A stretch of DNA of 31,692 nucleotides, taken from contig DATJST010000455.1 in assembly GCA_035503975.1 (NCBI GenBank), forward strand, positions 1 through 31,692, given 5' to 3'. This stretch comes from DATJMJ01 sp035503975 (lineage in GTDB: Bacteria; Actinomycetota; Acidimicrobiia; Acidimicrobiales; Palsa-688). The notes beneath the pieces were generated by a model. That model was not told where the DNA came from, did no database searches, and saw nothing but the letters and a program-made list of their open reading frames with translations. A program made the position numbers and the translations under genes. Positions 15,461 to 25,000 of this stretch are shown one piece after another (within the stretch, counting starts at the first letter, position 1; every line of letters starts with the position of its first letter).

Positions 15461-17209
15461 CTAGCCGTGAGCCTTCGTGGTCGGCCGGCGGGCGTAGACG
15501 CTAACTCCGGGACCGCGCGCCACAAGGCGGAAATGGTGGGCCAAATAGGAACGTAGTACCGGGCCCCATGGCACCCGCCCCGGTTTGAGCCCGAGCGATA
15601 TGACCAGGTAGTCGGTGTGGCGCAATACGTTCGTCCATGCGGCGACGGCTGCCGGCCGCCTGGCAGCGGCGGGCCCGCTCGCTCCGTGCGCCCAGCTGAG
15701 CGTCGAGCCGTAGGCGTCTACCAGGTCGGTGCAGGTTGGCGGGGCCGTGAACCGGTCGGCCAGGATCAGGAAAGCGGGGTTGTCGCTGGTGGTGCAGGCC
15801 CCCGGGGGGACGGCGCGCTCGATCAGGGCGCTCTGGGGGCGTTCAGGCTGGGCCACTGTTTGCACCACTCTTACGCCGTGAACGGTGCCGGCTACCAAAA
15901 GCGCAAAGGCTATGGTGGCTGCCGACCAAGGCCGCCAAAAGCCGGCTATCGGCAGTTGCTCTCCGCTCTCGGGAGCCGTGCCAGGCGGGGCAGCAGACGG
16001 CGCACGTGTAGAAGGCCCGAAGCCCCAGGCCCGCTCGGCCCCCATGGCGATGGCCAAGGCCGCGAAAGGCCCGAGAAAGGCCGGGTAGTGGTAATAAAAG
16101 GCTGCGGGCCACACAAGCCCTGCGGCGGTGGCCAGCGTGCAAGCCACCGAGTACCGGGCGAGGGAGAGCCGGGCAGGTCCCTCGGACGGACGCGTGGGCC
16201 ACCACGCGGCGGCGAGGGCCGCAATGACGACAAACCCGGCGATGACGATCACGGCCATGTCGGTGGTATTGGGGAGGCGGCCCCCACTCGGAGCGGGCGG
16301 CACGCCGAGCAATTGTGCCGCACGGTCCCATTTGTCTGCCATGGCTGACGTGCCCCGCTGCAATTGGGCGACTACGACCTGGCGGACAAAACCGCTCGGC
16401 GCGGCAATGAAGAACGGGCTACAGATAATGGCAAAGGTCGCCCCGGCGGCCCCGGCGCACATCGCCGCGAGCCGGGTGCCGCTCGCGCGGTCACCCTTTT
16501 CTCCGCCTATGCAGAGCTGGCCGAGGAGGACCACAAAAGGGAACAGCGCAAAGGCTTTGCACGAACCAGCGATGCCGAACAGGATGCCGGCGACCATTAT
16601 GCTGCGCCGCTCACGGGCGAGCCGGCCTTCGCGAAATACAACGGCCAAGGCTCCCAGGCAAAACAATGCGCAGTAGGGTTCGATCATGACGGTGCGTGAG
16701 GTGATCACTGCCGAGGGGTAGAACGCAGCCAGCGAGCAGCCCACCGCCACAGCGAAAAGCGAACGGTGGCGCAGTAGCCACCCGACCAGGGCCACGTTGA
16801 AGGCCTCGACCACGACAGTGAGGTAGCGAGCGGCGACGAACGCGCCAGAGGTGCCGATCGCCTTGCTCGTCAGGGCTATAGGCGTGAGCAAGAGCGGCAC
16901 GCCGGGCGGCTGGTCGAGGACGAAGTCGCGGTACGGGATGGCTCCCTGCACCAGCCGCAGCGACGAACCGAACCAAACGCCGTCGTCGTACTCCAAGATG
17001 TCGTGAGCCGCGCCCGAACGCAGCAGCTCGAACAGCCCGAGCGCGAGCCACGCCAGGGTGATCAGGGCGACGACGGCGGCGCGCGCCCGCGGCGCCTCCA
17101 GCCCCCCGGCCAAAAGGGGGGCGAGCGGACCGCCTGTTCCTGGCGCGCCCTGGGCACCCCCCGACGCTGTTGACCCGCCGATGGCGTCGGCCCCGGTGCT
17201 AGCTTGCAC
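15461..17209 (-). CDS. GT-C fold membrane glycosyltransferase (GT39/ArnT-like)
   Basis: 582 residues with about ten TM helices. Just after TM1 is the loop ILEYDDGVWFGSSLRLVQG followed by AIPYRDFVLDQPPGVPLL, matching the acidic catalytic loop and YRDF-x-PPG signature of polyprenol-phosphate-sugar-dependent GT-C transferases. The C-terminal ~150 residues form a soluble extracytoplasmic domain. The divergent neighbour makes polyprenol-phosphate-mannose, so this enzyme may use that donor to mannosylate a protein or glycan outside the membrane; acceptor and sugar are inferred, not shown. The GTG at 17209 is taken as start because TAAGGT lies 9 nt upstream (leaderless); no other start with a ribosome binding site was seen. 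Confidence 0.85.
   Translation of the reverse strand: MQASTGADAIGGSTASGGAQGAPGTGGPLAPLLAGGLEAPRARAAVVALITLAWLALGLFELLRSGAAHDILEYDDGVWFGSSLRLVQGAIPYRDFVLDQPPGVPLLLTPIALTSKAIGTSGAFVAARYLTVVVEAFNVALVGWLLRHRSLFAVAVGCSLAAFYPSAVITSRTVMIEPYCALFCLGALAVVFREGRLARERRSIMVAGILFGIAGSCKAFALFPFVVLLGQLCIGGEKGDRASGTRLAAMCAGAAGATFAIICSPFFIAAPSGFVRQVVVAQLQRGTSAMADKWDRAAQLLGVPPAPSGGRLPNTTDMAVIVIAGFVVIAALAAAWWPTRPSEGPARLSLARYSVACTLATAAGLVWPAAFYYHYPAFLGPFAALAIAMGAERAWGFGPSTRAPSAAPPGTAPESGEQLPIAGFWRPWSAATIAFALLVAGTVHGVRVVQTVAQPERPQSALIERAVPPGACTTSDNPAFLILADRFTAPPTCTDLVDAYGSTLSWAHGASGPAAARRPAAVAAWTNVLRHTDYLVISLGLKPGRVPWGPVLRSYLAHHFRLVARGPGVSVYARRPTTKAHG
17200..17205 (+). promoter_or_regulatory. -10 element TAGCTT for the mannose synthase gene
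   Basis: TAGCTT lies 7 nt before ATG 17213, a leaderless arrangement. It falls inside the first codons of the divergent glycosyltransferase gene. Confidence 0.5.
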
Positions 17210-17212
17210 GAA

Positions 17213-18043
17213 ATGGGCACCTTACCCCGTTCCTTTGGGCAGGGGGCTCAAGGAAGTGCCGCACCCCGGCCGAGCGACGCCCTACCTCTCGAGACCGGCA
17301 CCGAAGCGGCTGGGACGCTCGTCATCCTGCCCACCTACCGCGAAGCCGACAACATCGTGCAGGCGATAGAGCGGGTCCGCCGTTCGGTTCCCGGGGCGGC
17401 GATCCTGGTGGTCGACGATGACGGCGGCGACGGCACCGCTGAACTGGCGCAAGAGGCAGGCCGGCGCTTGGGGGCCGTCGAGGTGCTGCGCCGGCCGGGC
17501 AAGGCCGGACTGGCCAGCGCCTACCGCTCGGGCCTTACCTGGGCGCTCGACCACGGCTTCGATGTGATCGTGGGCATGGACGCCGACCTCTCCCACGACG
17601 CCACCGCCTTGCCTCGCCTACTGTCCGTGCTGGCCGAAGGGGCCGACGTCGTGGTCGGCTCGCGCTACGTGCGTGGTGGCTCGTCGGTTGCCTGGCCTTT
17701 GGGCCGCCGTGCCTTGTCCCGGTGGGGCAACTGGTACGCCGCCCACTTGCTTGGCAGCCACGTGGGGGACCTGACTTCGGCGTTCCGGGTTTACCGGGCC
17801 AGCGTCCTACGGGGTGTCGACTTCGGTGCCATCCGGGCCGGCGGCTACGGGTTCCTGATCGAGCTGGCTTACATGCTCGAACGCTCGGGTGCTAGGTTCG
17901 CCGAGGTCCCCGTGCAGTTCATCAACCGGGTGGCCGGTCGTTCCAAGATGTCGCTGCGGATCGCGCTGGAATCCTTGCGGGTGGTGACGGCCATGGGCTT
18001 GACGGCGCGGTGGGAGCGTTGGCGCGGCCGGCGACCGACCTAG
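17213..18043 (+). CDS. ppm1: Polyprenol-phosphate mannosyltransferase (GT2, DPM1/Ppm1-like)
   Basis: 276 residues. It transfers mannose from GDP-mannose to polyprenyl phosphate at the cytoplasmic membrane face. The GT2 features are in order: VILPTYREADNI, ILVVDDDGGDGTAELA (usual form VDDDSPDGT), GLASAYRSGLTWAL, the DxD motif VGMDADLSHD, VVGSRYVRGGSSVAWP, and DLTSAFRVYRA. There is no C-terminal TM domain. It feeds GT-C enzymes such as the divergent neighbour. The first ~35 residues before the GT2 core are a Gly/Ala/Pro-rich extension. ATG 17213 follows a TANNNT box. Its stop abuts the sortase stop with no bases between (TAG|CTA). Confidence 0.92.
   Translation: MGTLPRSFGQGAQGSAAPRPSDALPLETGTEAAGTLVILPTYREADNIVQAIERVRRSVPGAAILVVDDDGGDGTAELAQEAGRRLGAVEVLRRPGKAGLASAYRSGLTWALDHGFDVIVGMDADLSHDATALPRLLSVLAEGADVVVGSRYVRGGSSVAWPLGRRALSRWGNWYAAHLLGSHVGDLTSAFRVYRASVLRGVDFGAIRAGGYGFLIELAYMLERSGARFAEVPVQFINRVAGRSKMSLRIALESLRVVTAMGLTARWERWRGRRPT
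17219..17224 (-). promoter_or_regulatory. -10 element TAAGGT for the GT-C glycosyltransferase gene
   Basis: TAAGGT (17224-17219) lies 9 nt before the GTG at 17209 and within the start of the divergent mannose synthase gene. Confidence 0.4.
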
Positions 18044-19012
18044 CTAACTAGCTCGCGCCGTCACCTCGGCGGCCCACACGATCACGTTGTCGAGGTAATG
18101 GCCTGTCTGGTAGTCGAAAGGCCCTCCGCATGTCACGATGGCCAGCCGGGCCGGCCCCTTGGTCACCCACAGGGCGGGCGGGAGAGCCGTTTTTAGGGTG
18201 GTCTCGGGAGGGGCGTCCACCACCCAATCGGTGGTCGCGCCCCCGGAGCCGACGACCTCGATCCGATCGCCGGGCCTCAACCGCGACAGGTAGAACAACG
18301 CACCCGGGCCGGCCGCGGCGGAGTCGATGTGGCCGGCGATGAGAGAGACGCCGGGTTGGCCGGGCCGGGGAGCATCCTCGTGCAGGCTGCGGTTGCCGTC
18401 TAGGACGAGGCCGTCCCACCAGCCGACCGTACGAATGTCGTACGGGATGCTGAGCGCGGCATCGCCGGGCCGGCCTACGGCCCCCGTGGGGACAATCCGC
18501 GCCCGGACGGCGAGAGCCGGGATCACCAGCACGGCGCCCGTCGGACCTATGTCGGCGACGACCCGCGGCGAAGGGAGCTGGTGCGTGTGTTGGGTGCCGG
18601 GCTGTGAGCCCGGGAGCGGCATAAGGCGGCCGCCCTGCCTCTGAGGAAGCCGCCCCGACGCAGCCGGTTGGCCGCGACCTCGCGGCGCGCCCGAGTGTTG
18701 GTCGTGTGCCGTCGCCCTGGGGACCGTCGCCTTGGGGAAGAAAGTGGGGACCAGCTGGTGCCGGCTGTTGTTCGTACTTCTTGACGAGCTGGCGGCGGCG
18801 CCCTTGTCCAGGTTTCCCGTGGCCTTCGCCGGGCTGGGCCCTGCTCCCCAGGCCATGGTCAGGCCAGCGCCGATCGCCGCGGCTCCGGCGGCGGCCACCG
18901 CCAGCACCATTACCCACTGGCGGGCTGCGCGCCGCCTCCCTGGGGCCGGCTTAGCCGTTTGGCTCCGGCTCCCGGCCCCCTTGGGAAGTTGCCTCAAGCC
19001 CGGCGGTCCCAT
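18044..19012 (-). CDS. Class F sortase with Arg-to-Leu change in the active site
   Basis: 322 residues. A basic N-terminus, then one TM helix (WVMVLAVAAAGAAAIGAGLT), a ~110-residue Ser/Pro/Gln-rich linker, and a class F sortase domain from LVIPALAVRARIVPTGAVG. Catalytic His is in IAGHIDSAAAGPGALF and catalytic Cys in LAIVTCGGPFD. The third residue, normally Arg in the class F motif HYRDN, is Leu here (GHYLDNVIVWA, codon CTC). Sortases cleave a C-terminal signal and link the protein to cell-wall peptidoglycan. ATG 19012 overlaps the end of the giant surface-protein gene by 19 nt, indicating translational coupling. Activity is uncertain because of the Arg loss. Confidence 0.9.
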   Translation of the reverse strand: MGPPGLRQLPKGAGSRSQTAKPAPGRRRAARQWVMVLAVAAAGAAAIGAGLTMAWGAGPSPAKATGNLDKGAAASSSRSTNNSRHQLVPTFFPKATVPRATAHDQHSGAPRGRGQPAASGRLPQRQGGRLMPLPGSQPGTQHTHQLPSPRVVADIGPTGAVLVIPALAVRARIVPTGAVGRPGDAALSIPYDIRTVGWWDGLVLDGNRSLHEDAPRPGQPGVSLIAGHIDSAAAGPGALFYLSRLRPGDRIEVVGSGGATTDWVVDAPPETTLKTALPPALWVTKGPARLAIVTCGGPFDYQTGHYLDNVIVWAAEVTARAS

Positions 19013-22000
19013 GTGCGCCGCCGCCGGCGCTCGCCCGTGCAGAGCAGTACGAACGCTGTCGCCAGGGCGAGCAGGCCACTGCCCACTAGGAACGGCGGCA
19101 GCAAGCTGGCGCCGGGGGACCAACGCCCGAGGTCCGTGCCTATCCTCCCCAGGCCGTTGGGCACCGTTGTGGTGGTCGCGGTGCCGCGGGCGGAGCTGCT
19201 GCCCGTGGCGGTGCTGGCCGTGCGGCCGGGGGGTGTGGTCGTGGTGGGTGCGGTCCGACTGGGTGCGCTCGTGGTGGCGGTGCTGCGCTGCCCGCCCCCA
19301 CCGCCGGCTCGCCGCCTCGTCGACGTGGTCGGGGTGAGCTTGGTGGTCGGCGGGGTGGTCGTGGCCGGCCTGGTTGCCAGCGGCTTGGTGGTCGTCGGAA
19401 CTGTTGTCGGTGCCGTCATCGTTGTGGTCGTCGACGGCTTGGTTGGCGTTGGCTTCTGCTTGAGCCGCCGTGGGACCGCTTCGGTTGTCGTGGTCAACGC
19501 TCCTCCGCTCTGGCCCGAACCGGACGAATGCGGCTTGTGTTGCGCGCCCCGCGGCCGGGAAGTCGCAGTTGACGCCTCCGTAGTGGGAGGGAGAGTTGTG
19601 GGCGCTTTGGTGGTTGGCGGCGGTGGCGTCGCCGTCGTAGTTGTGGTGGGTGGCAATGTCGTCGTGGTTGGCCGCGTCGGGGCCGGCGGTGCCGTGGTGG
19701 TGGGGCGCCCCGTGGTGGTCGTGGTCATGGGCAAGGTGGTCGTGCTGGCCACCGTTGCCGCTGGCGTCAACGCCAGGTAGACCGTTTCAACGGCAATCCC
19801 GGCCGCGCTCGAAGCACTGGCCGTGTCGCCCGAACCGGGCAGGGTGGCGCTATAGCTGTAACAACCCGGCTCTCTCAGTTTGGTGGGCGCGGTCTGATAG
19901 GTACCATCGCCGGCGACGGTGATCTTTCCGCGGGCAACCGATGGCTGGCCATCCCACTGGACGCGGCCGCAGTCGGCCCCATTGTGGCCAGCCGGGCCGT
20001 ACAGCTGCCAATCGAGCGTGCTAACGGCGGCACCGGCGAGGCCGGCCTCGCCCGAGACCGTGATGCTGTCGGATACGTCGGCCTGGGCCGATAGCGCAGC
20101 CACGGTTGTCAGCATGGGCTGGTAGGGGTCGACGACGACTACCTCCCCGGCGGCGCCGGGGGCCACTGTGGTTTCACCTACCCAAGCTGGCCCGCTGAGG
20201 TCGTCCGCCCAGCTGTAGCAGCCGAGGCCCTTCACCGCCACAGGCCCGGTGATCACCCTCGTGCCACCGCTTAGCGCCACGTCGCCAGAGGCCACGACCG
20301 GCGCACGCGCCCACGTGGCCGTGTCGCAAGTGCCGCCGCCGCCCGGCAGTACCGGCCCGACCAGGGACCAGTCGAGCGTACCGGCGTCCCCGCCGCTCGC
20401 CGCCACTGAGACTGTGTCGAAGACGGGGCTGTGCGGGTTGACCGAGGCTTCTGAGGCCGTCGTCGTCACTGCTGGCGGGGCCAGCAACAAGACCGTTTCG
20501 CCGGCCGCGCCCGGTGCGGCGCTCGCGCTTTTGGCGTTGGCGTCGAGGGCTAGCTGCTCGCTGTAGGCATAACAGCCAGGTTCTGTGAGCGGAGTGGGCG
20601 GCGTCGTGTAGTTGCCATCCCCAAGCACCGTGACCGTGCCAGTCGCCCATGCCGGCGCAGACGTCCAGCTCACGGCGCTGCAAGAAGCGCTTTGTGCTGG
20701 CTCCGGCCCGAGCAGTTCCCATGTCAGCGTCGTGCTCGGTACCTCCCTCGGGCCAGTGCCGATGCCCGACCCGCTGATGCTCACCGTATCGATGACGCTC
20801 TTGCTGCCGCCGGCGGCGGAGCTCAGCACAGCGACGGTCGCCAGCCGGGGTTGAGCCAGTTCGTCCTCGACGTTGACGACCTCGCTGGCGGCGCCGGCGC
20901 CGACGGCCGTGCTGCCCGGGAAGGTGCCGCTCAGGCTCTCGGTCCAGCTGTAGCACCCGGTCGTCGCCACCTCGACCGGCCCGACCGAGACTGTCCCGTC
21001 GGCGCTAACGGCCACAGATCCCTGGCCCACTGGCGTTGCCGGTGCATCCGCCCAGTTGACGGCGTCGCAACTGCCCGAAGGGGCGGCTACGGGGCCGATG
21101 AGGGCCCACGTGAGGGTACCGCTGTAGGGGTTCATCCCGCTCACCGTGACCGAGTCCGACACCGATGAGCCGGGGTAAGCGGCCGACGCGGTGTAGGTAC
21201 TCAAGGTTGGAGGGGGCGGGACGTCAGCGGTCTCGGTGCTCACACCGGCCGCAACCATGACTGGCACGCTGTCGGTAGTCGAAGGCATCGCGTCGCTGTA
21301 GGAATAGCAGCTGTTGAGGGTGAGGTCGCTGCTCAGCGGTGTCGTATAGGTCGCATTGCCGGTCAGGGTGATGGTGCCTGAGCCGGCCAGCGGCGCGCTC
21401 TGCCATTGGAGCGAGGTGACGTCGCCGCACCCGCCGGTGGGTGGGCTGACCGGGCCGTAGAGATCCCATGTGAGGGTGTCGGACGTGGGCGCCCCAGTGA
21501 CATTGCCTGGGCTGATATCGGTGCCGCTCACGACGATGCTGTCACTGACCTGTTCGTTGCCCCCGTTCACGGAGGGTACGACGGTTGTGTTCAGGCTCGG
21601 GTAGAGCGGCTGGACGTCGAAGTACTCGTTGGCTGCCCCGGCGTTGACCGTCGTGGTCCCCGGGAAAGTGCTACCTGCCACGGTGTCGGCCCAGCTGTAG
21701 CACCCAGGGGCGCCGAGGGTGACGCCACCGGTCGGGACGCTCAAACCGGTTTGGTCGCCACTGACCGCCACGTCCCCGGACCGGTATACCGGCGAGGCCG
21801 TCCACTGTCCGGTGGTCACCGCGCCGCAACCGCCGTTGGGCACCGTGAGGGGGCCAAGGAGTTCCCACGAAAGTTCCCCGTTGCCTCCGTTGGTGCCGGC
21901 GATGGTCACCGAGTCGGAGGCTGTCGTGCGGGGGCTGGGGCTCGTGGGCGTGGCTTGCGTGGTCACCTCGGGCGCCGGGGGCACGGCAACGGTTTCCGCA

Positions 22001-25000
22001 TTCTCGCCGGCCGCGATGCCCGCGGTCGCGCTGTCGCTGGTGGCGGCCACGGTCTCGGTGTATGAGTAGCAGCTGTCCAGAGCGAGGTCGTTGGTTGCCG
22101 GAGTGTTGTAGCTGGCGTTGCCCGTCAGGGTGATCGTCCCCGATGCGGCCACGGGTGCCGCCGTCCAATCAGAAGAAGTCACTGCGGCGCAACCACTTGA
22201 AGGCGTGGTCACAGGCCCGTCCAGTTCCCAGGTGAGGGTGCCCGACGTCGGCGCGCCGGTCGAGTTCCCGGGCTGTATGTCGGTCCCGCTCACCTCGATG
22301 CTGTCGTAGGCGCTCTCCGCGCCGGCGCTCACCGAAGGCTGCAACGTGGAGGTGACGGTGGGTTGCAGCACCAGGACCTGGAACGCCTCGTTGGGCGACG
22401 TAGCCGGAGAGCTCGTCGTCCCCAGGTAGTGGTTGCCGGTCAGCTGCTCCGCCCAGCCGTAACATCCCGGGGCGCCGGCGGTGACACCGCCTGAGGGCAC
22501 CGTCATCCCGGGCACGTCGCCGCCGATGGCCACGCTGCCCGAGGCAAATGTGCTCGCACCCGTCCAAGCCGTCGCGGTCAGAGCGCCGCAACCACCAGCC
22601 GGCACAGGGTTGAGCGGGCCGAGCAACTGCCAGTCGAGCGTCCCCGAGTACCCGTTGGTGCCCGAGATGGTGACGTTGTCGCTCACGGTGGTTCGAGGAT
22701 CGGGGTCGGTCTGGTTGGAGAACGTCGTGATCTGCTGCGACGAGATGATCTCGAAGGTCTCTGACGCCGCGCCCGGCGAACTGAGGGCGACCGCGTCCGT
22801 GTCGGTGGTGGCGCCCAGGCTGTTGGTGTAGGTGTAACAACCGATCGCCGCCAGCGTCGTCACGCCGACCGAGTTGCTGCCCTCGGACACCGGTGCTGTC
22901 CCGCTGTTCACGAGCGCCGCGCTGCTCCAAGAGAGCGCTGAGACGTTGTCGCAGCCGCCACCAGGATTGGGGACCGGTCCGTAGAGGTACCAATCGAGCG
23001 TTGCCTTGGGGGCGTCGTTGCCTCCGCCGAGGTCGCTGTTGCTCACTACGACGGTGTCGGACGCGACGTTGTTGGTACCGTTCCAGACGGGCACAGCGGA
23101 GGTCGAGATGGACGGCTGGTACGGCACGACCTGGAAGATCTCGTTGGCAGCGCCTGCAGCGAGCACCGTTGTCCCCACGAAGTTCGGACCGTAGGCCGTC
23201 TCGGCCCAGCTGTAACAGCCCTGGGGGCCGATGTCCGTGGTCCCCCCGGGGACCGTCACGTTGCCGTCACCCGTGAACGCGCGCGTCCCTGACGGCGCGG
23301 TGGCGGTCCCCGAAGGGTCCCCTGCGGTTATCTGCGTGCTAGTGGCGTCGGACCACTGCGTGGCAGTGACGGCGGAGCAGTTGCCGCTCACCGGAACGGT
23401 GACAGGACCGTAGAGGGACCAAGCTATGGTCCCTGAGTAGCCGTAGGTGCCCGAGAGGGTCACACGATCGCTGACTGCGGTACGGGGGTAGGGCTCGGCC
23501 TGCTGGGCCGTCGTGGTCAGGGTGGGTGGCGGGAGCAGGATGAACGTTTCGCTCGCGGTCCCTGCCGGGGTGCTGGCGGAGTTGCCTGCGCTCGTCTCGG
23601 GTAGTTGGTCGGTGTAGCTATAGCACCCGGTTATGGTGAGCGCCGTTGCGGTGAGCGTGTAGGTGCCGTCGCCGGTGACAGAGGCCGACCCCGAGTCCAG
23701 TTCGGACGCGCTGCTCCAGTCAACGCCACTGCACGTGCCCGCTGTGACAGGCGCCGCAGGGCCGTATAGCTGCCATGTCAGGGTTGCCGATGACGGTGCC
23801 CCGTTGCCGGTGCCGATGCCCGACCCAGACACGGTAACCGAGTCGTGGGCGGAGTTCCCCGAGACCAGGCTGAAGGTGAGGTCCGCAGTTGTCGACAGGC
23901 TCGGGGTGTACGGGTTGGCTTGGACTATTTCCGTGCTCGTCCCAGCGCTCGACGTGGCCGTGCCCGCGCTGTTGTCCAGGGTGAGGTCCTCGACCCAGCT
24001 GTAACAGCCCTGGCCTTGGACCTCTGCCGGCCCGACCGTTACCGCGCCGTCCTCAGCCGGGGTCGTTATGGAGCCGGCGGCCACGGCCGCCGCCCCGGTC
24101 CAGTCGAGCCCCGAGCACGACCCGGCGCTCGGCGCGACGGGGCCAACGAAGGACCAGTCGAGCGTGCCGGAGTTGCCGCCCGTCCCTGTTACCGAGACCA
24201 CATCGCTGACCTCGGTGGTCGAGTACGCGGATAGGCTCGTCTTGGACGTGGCAGTGTCGAGCGCGGGCCCCGTAGGAGCGACGAGGCCGACCTTGGGCGG
24301 CTCGGCGGGTAGCGGCACGGTGCTCGGGCTCGAAAGGTCGCTGGCATTGGTGGCGGCACTGTTCCAGGCGATCTCGTTCACGTCGCCGCTTGGCACGTCC
24401 ACCGTGAACGAGACCGAGAAGCCTTGGTTGTTGCTGTAGGGGTCCGTGGTATCGACGAACTCGAGGGCTTTCACATCGGACGCCGGCGATGGCTCGGTCG
24501 TGGTCCAGTCGTTCGCGCAGCTCGGGTTGTCCGCGTTGGGGTACACCTGGTCACGGCAGGGATTGCTCGACTCGGAGTAATAGACCTCGACGTTCGTGGG
24601 CAACGTCCCGACGCCGGCGAAAAGGGGCTCAAACTGGCTGCCCCTATCGACATTGGCCTGTCCTTGGCTCACGCCGGTATCGCCGATGTAGGGCAGGATG
24701 TCGTAGACGACCGGGTCGTCCAGCACGTCACTGCCGACGTTGGTCCACGTGAGCGTGTAAGTGCCGGTACCGGTGCCGTCACCCGAAGCGTCTCCGATGC
24801 CGAGCGCGCCCTTGGGGGCGCTGTCGAGGTTCCCCTGGACCGTCTTGGTCAGGTTGAAGGCCGCTCCGGTCGGCTCCACGACCAGGGTCGCACCGTTCTG
24901 GCAGTAATCCTCTTGGGTATTGCCGTCGCCGGCCAGGTTGAGCGGGTTATAGGACTCCAACGTGGCGGGTGTCGTGCCGCCCGTCGTCTGGGTGGGCGTG

